DNA of 64,000 bases from Mycobacterium attenuatum (GCF_900566085.1 NZ_UPHT01000073.1:124001-188000), one strand, 5' to 3'. Positions 29,153 through 39,701 are shown, counted from the first letter of the stretch. The notes: generated by a model not told the origin, from the letters alone. A program made the numbers and translations.

Positions 29153-30562
29153 ATGAATTTTTCGGTATTGCCTCCGGAGATCAATTCGCTGCGGATGTTC
29201 GCCGGTGCGGGGCCGGGGCCGATGCTCTCGGCCGCTGCGGCCTGGGATGGGTTGGCCGCCGAGTTGCAGGGCGCGGCCAGCTCATTTTCGTCGGTAACCG
29301 CGGACCTGGCGGGCGCTGCCTGGCAGGGTCCGGCGTCGACGGCGATGGCAGCCGCGGCCGCACCCTACGCGGGGTGGCTGAGCGTGGCGGCGACGCAGGC
29401 GGCGGGAGCTGCCGGACAGGCCCGGGCGATGGTCAGCGCGTTCGAGGCCGCGCAGGCGGCCACGGTGCAACCGCTGCTGGTGGCGCTCAACCGCAATGCG
29501 TTCGTGCGGATGGTGCTGACGAATTGGTTCGGGCAGAACTGCCCCGCGATCGCCGGTGCCGAAGCCGAGTATGAGCAGATGTGGGCACAGGACGTGTCCG
29601 CCATGGCCGGCTATCACGGCTGCGCCTCGGCGGTGGCCGCGCGGCTGACCCCGTTTCAGCGGATGCTGCAAAGCCTGCCCGGCCAGGTCAGTGCATCCGT
29701 CCCGGCGGCCGCCCCGGCGGGTCCGGACATCGCCTTGTCGATGTTCGGGACGACGCTGTTCCAGTCGGGCACGGCGCACGCCACCTCCGGTTTCGGGGGT
29801 GTTGCGCTTGCCGTCGGCGCCAACAGCAACGCCACCGCCAACACCACCATGCTCACCCCGGGCTTAGGTTCCTTTGCCACTGCCATCGGCAACAACAACA
29901 CTGCCGTGGCCAACGGCACCCTGTGCACGGCAACCGTGGTGGGCAACAACAGCAACGCCACCGGCGGCTTCGGCGGGATCGGCAGCACCGCCTTCGTCAC
30001 CGGCGACCACTCCGGAGCTTCCGCCGGGTTCAGCAATCGCGACTTCGGCAATCTCGCCGCCGTCTCCGGCAACTACAGCTCGGCACTTGCCGGGTCCGGC
30101 AGCGGCAACGCGGCCGTGGCTTTCGGAAACGAGAACACAGTGAGGGCCGGCGGGAACCCCGGTATCGCCGGCGCACCCGGCAGCAACCTCAACTTCGGTT
30201 TCGCTCAGGGTACCGGCAACGAAGTCTCGGCTGGCACCCTGAACCCGAGCTCCAGCAACGCCAACGTCGCGGGTGTCCTGCTCGCCAACCACGCCTTTGC
30301 CAGCTCTGGTGACGGCAATGCCAACATAGCCACCGTCCTGTCCGGCACCGGCGGCTCCGCGCACGCCGCCAATGGCAATGCCAACCTGGCCACCGTCGTC
30401 GCCGGCACCGGCTGTTCCGCCCACGCCGGCTCTGGCAACCTCAACGCGGCCGGGGTCTCGGGGTTGCTACCTTTCACCAATAACCTCACGTCGTCGGCTA
30501 CCGGCGGCTTTGCCAGCAGCTTCAAGTTCTTGCCGCCGGCCTTGGATCCGTTCGGGCCGTAG
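29153..30562 (+). CDS. PPE-family protein with Asn/Gly/Ala-rich repetitive C-terminus
   Basis: A 469-residue protein. The N-terminal PPE domain (about 1-175) begins [20 protein letters not shown] with Pro-Pro-Glu at 7-9 and has the WxG turn (AAWQGPAS). From about residue 205 the sequence becomes repetitive with irregular 12-16-residue units such as [32 protein letters not shown] and [18 protein letters not shown]. These alternate small residues with Asn-Gly turns and recall beta-roll adhesin repeats more than the NxGxGN MPTR repeats. PPE proteins are secreted by ESX systems with a PE partner; none is adjacent. Ribosome-binding site AAGAAGGGA. ATG 29153 is preferred over GTG 29150. The gene is extra relative to M. 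tuberculosis at this site. Confidence 0.88.
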   Translation: MNFSVLPPEINSLRMFAGAGPGPMLSAAAAWDGLAAELQGAASSFSSVTADLAGAAWQGPASTAMAAAAAPYAGWLSVAATQAAGAAGQARAMVSAFEAAQAATVQPLLVALNRNAFVRMVLTNWFGQNCPAIAGAEAEYEQMWAQDVSAMAGYHGCASAVAARLTPFQRMLQSLPGQVSASVPAAAPAGPDIALSMFGTTLFQSGTAHATSGFGGVALAVGANSNATANTTMLTPGLGSFATAIGNNNTAVANGTLCTATVVGNNSNATGGFGGIGSTAFVTGDHSGASAGFSNRDFGNLAAVSGNYSSALAGSGSGNAAVAFGNENTVRAGGNPGIAGAPGSNLNFGFAQGTGNEVSAGTLNPSSSNANVAGVLLANHAFASSGDGNANIATVLSGTGGSAHAANGNANLATVVAGTGCSAHAGSGNLNAAGVSGLLPFTNNLTSSATGGFASSFKFLPPALDPFGP

Positions 30563-30625
30563 CAGGGGTTTTCCTCGCCGCCAGGTCAGGCGGGTGCTGA
30601 TCCGCGAATCTGGTTGGATGGGTCG

Positions 30626-32230
30626 GTGCGTGCCAACCTTGCGACCACGACCACGAGGGCGGACTTTCGCGTGCTGGCGGCAGAGCACCGCGTGGTTCCG
30701 GTGACTCGCAAGGTCTTGGCCGACAGCGAGACTCCGCTGTCGGCGTACCGCAAACTTGCCGCCAACCGGCCGGGGACGTTCCTGCTCGAGTCAGCCGAGA
30801 ACGGCCGGTCGTGGTCGCGGTGGTCTTTCATCGGGGCCGGGGCGCCAACAGCGTTGACGGTGCGTGACGGCGAAGCGGTGTGGCTGGGCACCGCCCCGAA
30901 GGACGCCCCGACCGGAGGGGACCCACTGCGGGCGCTGCAGGCCACCCTGGACCTTCTCGCCACCTCGGCGCCCGGTCAGTCCGAACCCGGTTTTCCGCCA
31001 CTGTCGGGCGGCATGGTCGGCTTTTTCGCCTATGACATGGTGCGGCGCCTCGAACGGTTGCCCGAACTGGCTGTCGACGATTTGCAGCTTCCGGACATGC
31101 TGCTGCTACTGGCCACCGATGTTGCCGCCGTCGACCACCACGAGGGCACCATCACCTTGATCGCCAACGCGGTGAATTGGAACGGCACCGACGAGCACGT
31201 CGACTGGGCCTACGACGACGCGGTCGCGCGGCTGGACGTGATGACCGCGGCCTTGGGTCAACCGCTACCGTCCACGGTTGCGACATTCAGCACGCCCGAG
31301 CCGCATTACCGAGCGCAGCGCACGGTCGAAGAGTACGGCGCGATCGTCGAGTATCTGGTGGCGCAAATCGCTGCCGGTGAGGCCTTCCAGGTGGTGCCCT
31401 CGCAGCGCTTCGAGATGGACACCGACGTCGATCCGATCGATGTCTACCGGATCCTGCGGGTAACCAACCCCAGCCCCTACATGTATCTGCTTCAGATCCC
31501 GAATAGTGCTGGCGCAGTCGATTTTTCGATCGTCGGATCCAGCCCGGAGGCGCTGGTCACCGTCCATGAGGGCCGAGCGACAACGCACCCCATCGCGGGG
31601 ACCAGGTGGCGGGGAACCACCGACGAAGAGGATCAGTTGCTGGAAAAGGAGCTGCTGTCCGACGACAAAGAACTCGCTGAGCACCTGATGCTGGTCGACT
31701 TGGGCCGCAACGACCTTGGCCGGGTCTGCATGCCGGGTACGGTTCGCGTCGAGGACTACAGCCACATCGAACGCTATAGCCACGTCATGCATTTGGTGTC
31801 GACGGTGACCGGCCTGCTGGACCAGGGCCACACCGCGCTGGACGCGGTGACTGCCTGCTTCCCCGCTGGCACGCTATCGGGTGCACCCAAGGTGCGGGCG
31901 ATGGAGTTGATCGAAGAAGTCGAGAAGACGCGCCGCGGCTTGTACGGCGGCGTGGTCGGATACCTCGACTTCGCCGGCAACGCCGACTTCGCGATCGCCA
32001 TCCGCACCGCGCTGATGCGCAACGGCACGGCCTACGTGCAGGCCGGCGGCGGGGTCGTGGCCGATTCCAACGGGCCCTACGAATACAACGAGGCCCGGAA
32101 CAAGGCGCGGGCGGTGTTGAACGCGATCGCCGCCGCCGAGACGCTGGCCAGTCCGAACTTCAGTCCCGCGGCCATGCCGGGCATGCAGCGGTCCGATCAT
32201 GGCCCGACCAGGGCGTGCCGCCGTGACTGA
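30626..32230 (+). CDS. trpE: Anthranilate synthase component I (TrpE)
   Basis: TrpE converts chorismate to anthranilate, the committed step of tryptophan synthesis, with a TrpG glutaminase encoded elsewhere. The 534-residue product has the feedback-inhibition motif [10 protein letters not shown] and the chorismate-binding blocks [65 protein letters not shown] and [21 protein letters not shown] chose GTG 30626 because it aligns with the family start; a TTG at 30614 also lies in frame. A weak -10 (TTGGAT, 30614-30619) ends 6 nt before the GTG, so the mRNA may be leaderless. It heads the trp region. Confidence 0.95.
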   Translation: MRANLATTTTRADFRVLAAEHRVVPVTRKVLADSETPLSAYRKLAANRPGTFLLESAENGRSWSRWSFIGAGAPTALTVRDGEAVWLGTAPKDAPTGGDPLRALQATLDLLATSAPGQSEPGFPPLSGGMVGFFAYDMVRRLERLPELAVDDLQLPDMLLLLATDVAAVDHHEGTITLIANAVNWNGTDEHVDWAYDDAVARLDVMTAALGQPLPSTVATFSTPEPHYRAQRTVEEYGAIVEYLVAQIAAGEAFQVVPSQRFEMDTDVDPIDVYRILRVTNPSPYMYLLQIPNSAGAVDFSIVGSSPEALVTVHEGRATTHPIAGTRWRGTTDEEDQLLEKELLSDDKELAEHLMLVDLGRNDLGRVCMPGTVRVEDYSHIERYSHVMHLVSTVTGLLDQGHTALDAVTACFPAGTLSGAPKVRAMELIEEVEKTRRGLYGGVVGYLDFAGNADFAIAIRTALMRNGTAYVQAGGGVVADSNGPYEYNEARNKARAVLNAIAAAETLASPNFSPAAMPGMQRSDHGPTRACRRD

Positions 32231-32870
32231 CTCCGGGCCGCTGCGGTCCCGCCGGCTCAGGATCGGGTTGGCCCAACTGCTGCTGGTGATTGCTGCCGGG
32301 GCGTTGTGGGTCGCTTCGCGGCTGCCATGGGTTGTCATTCGATCGTTCGACGGGTTGGGGCCGCCTCGGCAGGTGACCCTGACGGGCGCAACCTGGTCGA
32401 CTGCGCTGCTGCCGGTCGCGATGCTGCTGCTGGCAGCGGCGGTGGCGGCACTCGCCGTGCGCGGCTGGCCACTGCGGATGCTGGCCGCTCTGCTGGCGGC
32501 AGCGAGCTTCGCGGTCGGTTATCTCGGTATCAGTGTGTGGGTGATTCCCGATGTCGCGGCTCGCGGCGCCGAACTCGCCCACGTCCCGTTGACCACCCTG
32601 GTAGGCAGCGGTCGGCACTACTGGGGTGCCGCGGTCGCGGTGGGCGCCGCGGTGTGCATCCTGGTCGCAGCCGCTGTGTTGATGCGCTCCGCGTCGATGG
32701 ACCGGTCAGCTCATCCGGGCACCACCAAATACGCCGGACCTGCGGTGCGCCAGTCGGCGGCGCACCGTGACGACGACGGACCCATGTCGGAACGAATGAT
32801 TTGGGATGCCCTTGACCACGGTGTGGACCCCACCGACCGACTGCACGGGTCTGACACCGAGGGTCGGTGA
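32223..32870 (+). CDS. Trp-region conserved membrane protein (TIGR02234 type, Rv1610-like)
   Basis: About 215 residues with four predicted membrane helices: [58 protein letters not shown] and [20 protein letters not shown] polar C-terminal tail follows. Actinobacteria keep this protein between trpE and trpC; its function is unknown, with indole or tryptophan handling an open possibility. The start is uncertain: GTG 32223 overlaps the trpE stop by 8 nt, and ATG 32199 would add 8 residues. I prefer the GTG because family members begin close to the [11 protein letters not shown] segment. Confidence 0.82.
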   Translation: MTDSGPLRSRRLRIGLAQLLLVIAAGALWVASRLPWVVIRSFDGLGPPRQVTLTGATWSTALLPVAMLLLAAAVAALAVRGWPLRMLAALLAAASFAVGYLGISVWVIPDVAARGAELAHVPLTTLVGSGRHYWGAAVAVGAAVCILVAAAVLMRSASMDRSAHPGTTKYAGPAVRQSAAHRDDDGPMSERMIWDALDHGVDPTDRLHGSDTEGR

Positions 32871-32940
32871 CGAAGCCTGCGCCGAGGGCCGCTACCCTTC
32901 ATGAACGTCATCGCAATCGGCTGCGGGGCGTGGGTCACGG

Positions 32941-32980
32941 TGGTGACGGTTGGAGACCGTCGGGGACCGTTGGAGACCGT
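32941..32980. repeat. Four tandem 10-bp repeats upstream of trpC
   Basis: Consecutive 10-mers read TGGTGACGGT, TGGAGACCGT, CGGGGACCGT and TGGAGACCGT, ending three bases before the trpC ribosome-binding site. The 10-bp period puts each copy on the same helix face. A TACCCT (32893-32898) about 50 bases upstream could be a promoter for trpC-trpB-trpA-lgt, in which case the repeats lie in the 5' leader. Confidence 0.6.
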
Positions 32981-33000
32981 TGGGAAAGGAAGCAGCAGGC

Positions 33001-33819
33001 ATGAGTCCGGCAACCGTGCTTGACTCCATCCTCGAGGGAGTCCGGGCCGACGTCGCCGCGCGCGAAGCACGTATCAGCCTGCCGGAGATCAAGGCGGCCG
33101 CGGCCGCCGCGCCACCGCCCCTCGACGTGATGGCCGCGCTGCGCGCCCCGGGTATCGGGGTGATCGCCGAAGTCAAGCGCGCCAGCCCGTCGGCGGGCTC
33201 GCTGGCGACCATCGCTGATCCGGCAAAGCTGGCCCGGGCCTACGAAGACGGAGGCGCCCGCATCATCAGCGTGCTGACCGAGGAGCGGCGCTTCCACGGT
33301 TCCCTCGTCGACCTGGACGCGGTGCGCGCGGCTGTCTCGATTCCGGTGTTACGCAAAGACTTTGTGGTGCAGCCCTATCAGATCCATGAAGCTCGTGCGC
33401 ACGGCGCCGACATGCTGTTGCTCATCGTCGCGGCGTTGGACCAGTCGGCATTGGTGTCGATGCTGGACCGCACCGAATCACTCGGGATGACCGCGCTGGT
33501 GGAAGTGCACACCGAGCAAGAAGCCGACCGGGCGCTGAAGGCCGGTGCCAAGGTGATCGGCGTCAATGCCCGTGACCTCACGACCCTGGAGGTCGACCGG
33601 GATTGCTTTGCGCGAATCGCTCCGGGGCTGCCCAGCAATGTAATCAGGATCGCCGAGTCCGGGGTGCGCGGCACCGGTGATCTGCTGGCGTACGCGGGTG
33701 CGGGCGCTGACGCCGTGCTGGTCGGTGAGGGTCTGGTCAAGAGCGGTGACCCGCGTGCGGCGGTTGCCGATCTGGTCACTGCGGGCACCCACCCGTCCTG
33801 CCCGAAGCCGGCTCGTTAG
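33001..33819 (+). CDS. trpC: Indole-3-glycerol-phosphate synthase (TrpC)
   Basis: TrpC closes the indole ring from carboxyphenylamino-deoxyribulose phosphate. The 272-residue (beta/alpha)8 protein shows [15 protein letters not shown] (catalytic Lys and Glu), [61 protein letters not shown] and [20 protein letters not shown] (32983-32990) lies 10 nt before the ATG. It is 130 nt after the DUF gene, so it may have its own promoter, and it leads trpB-trpA-lgt. Confidence 0.96.
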   Translation: MSPATVLDSILEGVRADVAAREARISLPEIKAAAAAAPPPLDVMAALRAPGIGVIAEVKRASPSAGSLATIADPAKLARAYEDGGARIISVLTEERRFHGSLVDLDAVRAAVSIPVLRKDFVVQPYQIHEARAHGADMLLLIVAALDQSALVSMLDRTESLGMTALVEVHTEQEADRALKAGAKVIGVNARDLTTLEVDRDCFARIAPGLPSNVIRIAESGVRGTGDLLAYAGAGADAVLVGEGLVKSGDPRAAVADLVTAGTHPSCPKPAR

Positions 33820-33854
33820 TCGTTGATGACCCGCGTGCACCTCGAGCGTCGGTG

Positions 33855-35153
33855 ATGGCAGACCTTTCGACTCCGGGCCTTCCGCGCACGAGTGCCGCCG
33901 TCGCCGAACGGACCAGCCACGATCCTGACTCGGGCGGTCATTTCGGTGGCCACGGCGGTTCTGGCGGTTGGGGCGGCCGTTATGTCCCCGAGGCGCTGAT
34001 GGCGGTGATCGAGGAAGTCACCGTCGCCTACGAGAAGGAACGCATCAACCAGGATTTCCTCGACACCCTGGACAAGCTGCAAGCCAACTATGCCGGCCGG
34101 CCCTCGCCGCTCTATGAAGCCACCCGACTCAGCCAACACGCCGGCTCGGCGCGCATCTTTCTGAAGCGAGAAGACCTGAACCACACCGGTTCTCACAAAA
34201 TCAACAACGTCCTCGGTCAGGCATTGCTGGCCCGCCGGATGGGCAAGTCCCGGGTGATCGCCGAGACGGGTGCCGGTCAGCACGGGGTAGCCACCGCCAC
34301 CGCATGCGCGCTGCTGGGCCTGGACTGCGTGATCTACATGGGTGCCGTGGACACCGCGCGCCAGGCACTCAACGTGGCCAGGATGCGACTTCTCGGCGCT
34401 GAGGTAGTTTCGGTGCAGACCGGTTCGCAGACACTCAAGGATGCCATCAACGAGGCGTTCCGCGACTGGGTCACCAACGCCGACAACACGTACTACTGCT
34501 TCGGCACGGCCGCCGGACCCCATCCCTTCCCCACCATGGTGCGTGACTTTCAGCGGATTATCGGTATGGAGGCACGCGTCCAGATCCGGGACCAGGCGGG
34601 CAGGTTGCCGGATGCGGTGGTGGCCTGCGTGGGCGGCGGATCCAATGCGATCGGAATCTTCCATGCGTTCCTCGACGATCCGGGGGTGCGGCTAGTCGGC
34701 TACGAGGCGGCCGGTGACGGCGTCGAAACCGGTCGGCACGCGGCAACATTCACCGGTGGTTCGCCCGGCGCCTTCCAGGGCTCGTTTTCCTATCTGTTGC
34801 AGGACGAAGACGGCCAGACCATCGAATCTCATTCGATCTCAGCAGGTCTGGACTATCCGGGAGTCGGCCCCGAACATGCGTGGCTCAAGGAATCTGGACG
34901 CGTCACCTATCAACCGATCACCGACTCGCAGGCGATGGAGGCGTTCGGGCTACTGTGCCGGACGGAGGGGATCATCCCGGCTATCGAATCCGCGCACGCG
35001 GTGGCCGGTGCGCTCCAGCTGGGCGGTGAATTGGGAAGGGGTGCCGTCATTGTGGTCAATCTGTCGGGGCGCGGGGACAAGGATGTCGAGACGGCCGCCC
35101 GCTGGTTCGGTCTGCTGACACCCGGCGCCGGCGCGGACGGGTCTGTTGGGTGA
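33855..35153 (+). CDS. trpB: Tryptophan synthase beta subunit (TrpB)
   Basis: TrpB joins indole and serine using PLP. The 432-residue protein has [16 protein letters not shown] with the PLP lysine, [50 protein letters not shown] for phosphate binding, and the C-terminal [13 protein letters not shown]. The N-terminus has a Gly/Ser/His-rich stretch ([20 protein letters not shown]). A GTG at 33852 directly precedes the ATG at 33855; either could be used. The stop overlaps the trpA start region. Confidence 0.97.
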   Translation: MADLSTPGLPRTSAAVAERTSHDPDSGGHFGGHGGSGGWGGRYVPEALMAVIEEVTVAYEKERINQDFLDTLDKLQANYAGRPSPLYEATRLSQHAGSARIFLKREDLNHTGSHKINNVLGQALLARRMGKSRVIAETGAGQHGVATATACALLGLDCVIYMGAVDTARQALNVARMRLLGAEVVSVQTGSQTLKDAINEAFRDWVTNADNTYYCFGTAAGPHPFPTMVRDFQRIIGMEARVQIRDQAGRLPDAVVACVGGGSNAIGIFHAFLDDPGVRLVGYEAAGDGVETGRHAATFTGGSPGAFQGSFSYLLQDEDGQTIESHSISAGLDYPGVGPEHAWLKESGRVTYQPITDSQAMEAFGLLCRTEGIIPAIESAHAVAGALQLGGELGRGAVIVVNLSGRGDKDVETAARWFGLLTPGAGADGSVG

Positions 35154-35962
35154 TGACTGTCGAGCAGCGTGAAACCAGCAGGCTCGGGCCGCTTTTCGAG
35201 TCGTGCCGCACAGCTGGTCGCGCGGCGCTGATCGGCTATCTGCCCACCGGTTATCCCGATGTGCGCACGTCGGTGGATGCAATGACCGCGTTGGTCGAAT
35301 CTGGTTGCGACATCATTGAAGTCGGTGTTCCGTATTCGGACCCGGGCATGGACGGACCCACCATCCAGCGGGCTACCGAGGCCGCATTGCGTGGGGGAGC
35401 ACGCGTCCGCGATACCTTGGCCGCGGTCGAGGCGATCAGCGGGGCCGGTGGCAATGCCGTAGTGATGACGTACTGGAACCCGGTGCTGCGCTACGGGGTC
35501 GACGCATTCGCCAGGGATCTGGCTGCGGCCGGCGGACAGGGCCTGATCACTCCTGACCTGATTCCCGACGAGGCGCAACCCTGGTTCGCCGCTTCCGACG
35601 AACATCGGTTGGACCGCATCTTTCTGGTGGCGCCGTCATCAACGCCCGAACGATTGGCGACCACGGTCAAGGCTTCGCGCGGGTTCGTCTATGCGGCGTC
35701 GACGATGGGGGTGACCGGGGCGCGTGACGTGGTTTCACAGGCTGCGCCCCAACTGGTGGGGAAGGTGAAAGCGGTGACGGACATACCGGTCGGGGTGGGG
35801 TTGGGGGTGCGGTCGCGCGAGCAGGCCGCGCAGATCGCACGTTATGCCGACGGCGTCATTGTCGGTTCGGCGTTGGTCTCGGCGCTTGGTGCGGGTCTGC
35901 CGAGCCTGCGCGCGCTGACCGACGAACTTGCCGCGGGTGTGCGCGAAAGGCCGGCGTCATGA
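35150..35962 (+). CDS. trpA: Tryptophan synthase alpha subunit (TrpA)
   Basis: TrpA releases indole from indoleglycerol phosphate and passes it to TrpB through a tunnel. The 270-residue barrel shows [12 protein letters not shown], the catalytic Glu in [64 protein letters not shown] and [19 protein letters not shown] 35150 and ATG 35153 are both in frame and overlap the trpB stop; the GTG gives the family length. The stop overlaps the lgt ATG by 4 nt. Confidence 0.96.
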   Translation: MMTVEQRETSRLGPLFESCRTAGRAALIGYLPTGYPDVRTSVDAMTALVESGCDIIEVGVPYSDPGMDGPTIQRATEAALRGGARVRDTLAAVEAISGAGGNAVVMTYWNPVLRYGVDAFARDLAAAGGQGLITPDLIPDEAQPWFAASDEHRLDRIFLVAPSSTPERLATTVKASRGFVYAASTMGVTGARDVVSQAAPQLVGKVKAVTDIPVGVGLGVRSREQAAQIARYADGVIVGSALVSALGAGLPSLRALTDELAAGVRERPAS

Positions 35963-37833
35963 CAACGACGTGGCTTGCCTACATTCCCAGCCCGCCGCGC
36001 GGGGTCTGGCACCTCGGGCCGCTGCCCATCCGGGCCTACGCGCTGTTCATCATCACCGGGATCATCGTGGCCCTGCTGATCGGCGACCGGCGCTTCGTGG
36101 CCCGTGGCGGAGAGCGCGGCGTGATCTATGACATCGCGCTGTGGATGGTGCCTTTCGGCTTGATCGGCGGCAGACTTTATCACTTGGCCACCGATTGGCG
36201 GACATATTTCGGCCCCGGTGGCGCCGGGTTCGCCGCGGCGCTTCGGATTTGGGATGGGGGCCTGGGCATTTGGGGCGCCATCGCCCTCGGTGCCGTCGGG
36301 GCGTGGATTGCCTGTCGCCGTCGTGGAATTCCGCTGCCCGCTTTTCTGGACGCGGCCGCCCCGGCAGTCGTTTTGGCGCAGGCTATCGGCCGGTTGGGAA
36401 ACTACTTTAATCAAGAGCTCTACGGACGCGAGACCACCGTACCGTGGGGACTGGAAATCTTCTACCGCCATGATCCCGCCGGATTCGTCGACGTCCATTC
36501 CCTTGACGGGGTTTCTACCGGGCAGCTCGCCGTCGTTGTGCATCCGACGTTCCTCTACGAATTGCTTTGGAACGTACTGGTATTCGCGGTGTTGATCTAC
36601 CTGGATCGGCGTTTCACGATCGGCCATGGGCGACTGTTCGGTCTCTACGTCGCGCTGTACTGCGTCGGGCGATTCGGCGTCGAGTTGCTGCGTGACGATA
36701 CCGCCACACACATCGCCGGTATCCGGATCAATTTGTTCACGTCCACTTTCGTGTTCATCGGCGCCATGGTGTACGTGATTTTGGCGCCGAAGGGGCGTGA
36801 GGATCCGGCCACCGTGCACGGTGGTGTTGCTGGCGGGACCGCTGCCGAGCCTGAGGCACTGGACGAGTCTGAGCAGGAGCCCGCGGCGGTGGCTTCGGAC
36901 TCGTCGGCTGTCACCGCTGCCGCGGCCGGTGCGCAGGTCGAGGATGGCGAAACGACCGAGTCAGCGCAAACCGTGCAGTCCGGCGAAGTCGCCGAATCGC
37001 AAACCGTGAAGTCCCAGGCCGCGGTGGCCGAGGAGGGCGCAACTGAGATCCAGCCAGTGGAGACTGGGCAGGCGGAAGCCGTTGAGGCGGAGCCCGAGGC
37101 GGCTGTGGGAGCCGAGCCTCGCGAAGCCGACGGGGCGAAGGTCGAGGAAGTCGGGGGAGCCGAGCCCCGCGAAGCCGAAGGGGCCGAGGAGGCTGAGGAG
37201 TGCGAGGGCACCGAGGCTGAGGAAGCCGAGATCGAGCCGGAGCCCGAGCCTGAGCCTGAGCCTGACGTCCACGAAGCTCGAGCTGAAGAATCGCAGCCCG
37301 CTGTCGACGAGGCCGAGCCCGGTTCGGTACCTGATGAGGCCGAGCTTGCACCGGCCGACGGTGAATCGGAGGTCGGGGCGCCGGAGGTCGGTGAGGCAGC
37401 AATGACCGAAACCGAGGTAGAAGAGCCGGAAGTCGAAGAGGCTGAAGACAATTCCGCTGCTGAAGAGGCCGAGCCCGCGGAGGCTGAGGTTACAGAGGCG
37501 CAGACCCCCGAGTCCGAGCCGGCGGAAGCCGAGGGACCGCAGACCGAAGCCCTGGAGGCCGAGCCGGACGCCGTAGCGACCCAAACCGAACACGCCGAGG
37601 CGCGTGAACCTGCGGCCGAGACGCAGACATCGGAGCCGGACACAGAAGACGCCACCCGGCCTGATAAGCCTGAGACACCCCAGACACCGGAAGGGGACGC
37701 ATCCAGCGGTTTTACCGGTGATGACGGCCAGGCACCGCCCGTTTCCGGTTTGCCGACGGCGGAGAGCGCCGGCTTGACTCGGCAGAGCTGGCGGGCTCGG
37801 TTGCGCAACCGGCGACAGCGGTCCGGGCGGTAG
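35959..37833 (+). CDS. lgt: Prolipoprotein diacylglyceryl transferase (Lgt) with a long acidic C-terminal extension
   Basis: Lgt moves diacylglycerol from phosphatidylglycerol to the lipobox cysteine of prolipoproteins in the plasma membrane. Residues 1 to about 280 form the conserved seven-helix core, with GGLGIWGAIALGAVGAWIAC, the signature GRLGNYFNQELYGRETTVPW, HPTFLYELLWN and GRLFGLYVALYCVGRFGVEL followed by R-D. From about residue 285 to 624 the protein is a hydrophilic tail dominated by Glu, Ala, Pro and Val (runs like EAEPEAAVGAEPREADGAKV), predicted disordered and strongly negative. Mycobacterial Lgt proteins have such tails, but this one is about 340 residues against a 468-residue total in M. 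tuberculosis. The ATG overlaps the trpA stop. Confidence 0.94.
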   Translation: MTTTWLAYIPSPPRGVWHLGPLPIRAYALFIITGIIVALLIGDRRFVARGGERGVIYDIALWMVPFGLIGGRLYHLATDWRTYFGPGGAGFAAALRIWDGGLGIWGAIALGAVGAWIACRRRGIPLPAFLDAAAPAVVLAQAIGRLGNYFNQELYGRETTVPWGLEIFYRHDPAGFVDVHSLDGVSTGQLAVVVHPTFLYELLWNVLVFAVLIYLDRRFTIGHGRLFGLYVALYCVGRFGVELLRDDTATHIAGIRINLFTSTFVFIGAMVYVILAPKGREDPATVHGGVAGGTAAEPEALDESEQEPAAVASDSSAVTAAAAGAQVEDGETTESAQTVQSGEVAESQTVKSQAAVAEEGATEIQPVETGQAEAVEAEPEAAVGAEPREADGAKVEEVGGAEPREAEGAEEAEECEGTEAEEAEIEPEPEPEPEPDVHEARAEESQPAVDEAEPGSVPDEAELAPADGESEVGAPEVGEAAMTETEVEEPEVEEAEDNSAAEEAEPAEAEVTEAQTPESEPAEAEGPQTEALEAEPDAVATQTEHAEAREPAAETQTSEPDTEDATRPDKPETPQTPEGDASSGFTGDDGQAPPVSGLPTAESAGLTRQSWRARLRNRRQRSGR

Positions 37834-37899
37834 CGGGCGGGGCAACTTGGCGCACCAGCGGCTCGGGCGCAGACCCGCCGAATCTGGCATGCTGAAGCG

Positions 37900-38304
37900 G
37901 TGACTGACCAGCCGTGGGCTGCGCAACCCGGTTCACCAGAGCAGCAACCGGGATATCCGCCGCCGTTTCCGCCGCCGTACTACCCCGAATACTCGCGGCC
38001 CGGCGGTTACTCCGGTCCAGCAGCGGATCCGTCCGCTCCTTTCGGCCGACATCCTGTTACCGGACAACCACTTTCGGACAAGTCGAAGACAATAGCGGGG
38101 CTCTTGCAGTTACTCGGGCTGTTCGGCATCGCCGGTATCGGACGAATCTACCTCGGACACACCGGGATTGGTGTCGCGCAACTGCTCGTCGGTTGGCTGA
38201 CGTGCGGGGTGGGCGCCGTTATCTGGGGTGTCATCGATGCGGTGCTGATCCTGACCGACAAAGTCAGCGACCCCTGGGGTCGCCCATTGCGCGATGGAAC
38301 CTGA
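37900..38304 (+). CDS. TM2-domain membrane protein (Rv1615-like)
   Basis: A 134-residue protein. The N-terminal half is Pro/Tyr/Gln-rich (QQPGYPPPFPPPYYPEYSRP). Then comes a TM2 domain of two helices joined by a short turn: KSKTIAGLLQLLGLFGIAG, GRIYLGHTGIGVAQLLVGW and GAVIWGVIDAVLIL. TM2 proteins are small membrane proteins of unclear, possibly chaperone or signalling, role. The GTG start at 37900 follows a CATGCT hexamer by 6 nt, so it may be leaderless. It overlaps the next gene by 11 nt. Confidence 0.86.
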   Translation: MTDQPWAAQPGSPEQQPGYPPPFPPPYYPEYSRPGGYSGPAADPSAPFGRHPVTGQPLSDKSKTIAGLLQLLGLFGIAGIGRIYLGHTGIGVAQLLVGWLTCGVGAVIWGVIDAVLILTDKVSDPWGRPLRDGT

Positions 38305-38731
38305 TCCGGGCGCGCGGGGCGGGCACGCTCGGCGGCGTCGTCATCGCTACGGTGTGGCCGGCTCGGCCGTGCTGTTCGTCGGGGCACTGGGCTACATCGG
38401 GCTGGTCGATCCGCACCGCGGCGACTCGCTGTACCCACATTGCCCGTTCAAGTTGCTCACCGGCTGGAATTGCCCCGCCTGCGGTGGGCTGCGGATGACG
38501 CATGATCTGCTGCACGGTCAGGTCGTGGCCGCCATCAATGACAATGTGTTCTTGCTTTTCTTGCTGACCGGCATCCCCATCCTGGCCGGCTGGTCGCTGC
38601 TGCGCCGTCGCCACGGTCGGTCGGTGCTACCGCAACCCCTGATCATCACGCTGGCGGTGGCGACGGTGGCGTGGACGGTGTTGCGTAACCTGCCCGGCTT
38701 CCCGTTGGTGCCGACCGTTCTCGGCGCATGA
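38294..38731 (+). CDS. DUF2752 membrane protein (Rv1616-like)
   Basis: A 145-residue protein with about three helices (GVAGSAVLFVGALGYIGLV, NVFLLFLLTGIPILAGWSLL and LIITLAVATVAWTVL). The family motif CPFKLLTGWNCPACGGLRMT is intact, with cysteines that may bind metal or form a disulphide near the membrane surface. Function is unknown. The ATG lies inside the end of the TM2 gene, so the two are translated together, which suggests they work as a pair. Confidence 0.86.
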   Translation: MEPDPGARGGHARRRRHRYGVAGSAVLFVGALGYIGLVDPHRGDSLYPHCPFKLLTGWNCPACGGLRMTHDLLHGQVVAAINDNVFLLFLLTGIPILAGWSLLRRRHGRSVLPQPLIITLAVATVAWTVLRNLPGFPLVPTVLGA

Positions 38732-38764
38732 CCTCCCGCGGCCCCATTCAGGCGGTCGGCCCGT

Positions 38765-39517
38765 TCAGTTGCCGAAGCCGGATAGTGGGCCCGGCGCCCC
38801 GGCGGCAGGCACGCTAAGCCGACTGGCGGCAAAGGCTACACCCTGCTCCACTGCCAGCCCATCGCCTGCATAGGCGTCATGGGCCGCAAAGTTGAGCCCA
38901 TCAGAGCAAACCGGGTCCTCCGGCTCGCACACCTTGATGGTCTTGGCCTGATAAGCGGGACCAATGGCGACCGGGGGCTGGCCGAGGAAGTCCATCGCCC
39001 GGTGGTTCGGCAACCCGAACAACACCACCGCGGCGACGTGGTCAGCTACCTCGGGTGCCAGCGGTTTGGGCACGGTGGCGGCATCGACTCCATCCGGCAC
39101 CGCGGCCGACGTGACGAAGCCCATCACTGCCGCTCCCTGCGAATATCCGCCGAGGACCATTTTCGTCTTCGGGCAGCTGCCCGCCATGGAAATGACGTGG
39201 GCACTAGCGTCTCGGATGCCGTCGATCCCGGTATCCCACTGGTCGCTGGCCGGGTAGTTGACCGGGTATACCCCGAACGTCTTGCCGCCGGCTCGCGAGC
39301 GCAGAGAGTCGACAAATGCCTGCCCCGTGGGGCCGACTCCCGGAGCTTCCCCGGTGCCCCGGGCGAACACCACCTCGACGTCTGGACAAGGCTCTGCGGA
39401 CGCTGCCGGGACCACAAAGCCGGGAAGGACGGAGGCGCCGATACCCCACGCGGTGACCACTGCGGGGCTAAGGATTCGAACGACGGGAGAAGCAATCAGG
39501 GCGCGGTAGGTGTCCAT
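38765..39517 (-). CDS. Secreted cutinase-like serine esterase (Culp family)
   Basis: A 250-residue exported hydrolase. The signal peptide spans about residues 1-41 (ends VVPAASA before EPCPD). The mature protein has the cutinase pattern CPDVEVVFARGTGEAPGVG, the nucleophile elbow MVLGGYSQGAAVMGF, the aspartate in CEPEDPVCSDG and the histidine in FAAHDAYAGDG. Four cysteines fit the two conserved disulphides. Cutinase-like proteins hydrolyse lipids and esters outside the cell. There is no cutinase at this position in M. tuberculosis, so this is a lineage-specific gain or a loss there. It is convergent with the DUF2752 gene and divergent from pyk. Confidence 0.92.
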   Translation of the reverse strand: MDTYRALIASPVVRILSPAVVTAWGIGASVLPGFVVPAASAEPCPDVEVVFARGTGEAPGVGPTGQAFVDSLRSRAGGKTFGVYPVNYPASDQWDTGIDGIRDASAHVISMAGSCPKTKMVLGGYSQGAAVMGFVTSAAVPDGVDAATVPKPLAPEVADHVAAVVLFGLPNHRAMDFLGQPPVAIGPAYQAKTIKVCEPEDPVCSDGLNFAAHDAYAGDGLAVEQGVAFAASRLSVPAAGAPGPLSGFGN

Positions 39518-39701
39518 ATGAGGAGTTTCTCAAATCAAGAATTTTCCGGCACCTTTTGCGGAGGGAATTTCAGTCCCTGGCTATGACGTGTCGAACGTTG
39601 CCACCGTGCGGCGGCGCTGACCCGCGAAAGCGCGGGGTGACGACGCCCGCGTTGGGTTGTACGGGTATCGGCGAGGCGCACCGAAGGCACCTGACCGCGA
39701 C

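Noticed and set aside
32901..33000. A trp attenuator with leader peptide before trpC
   Set aside because: The short frame starting at 32901 has a single Trp codon, and I found no terminator/antiterminator pair.
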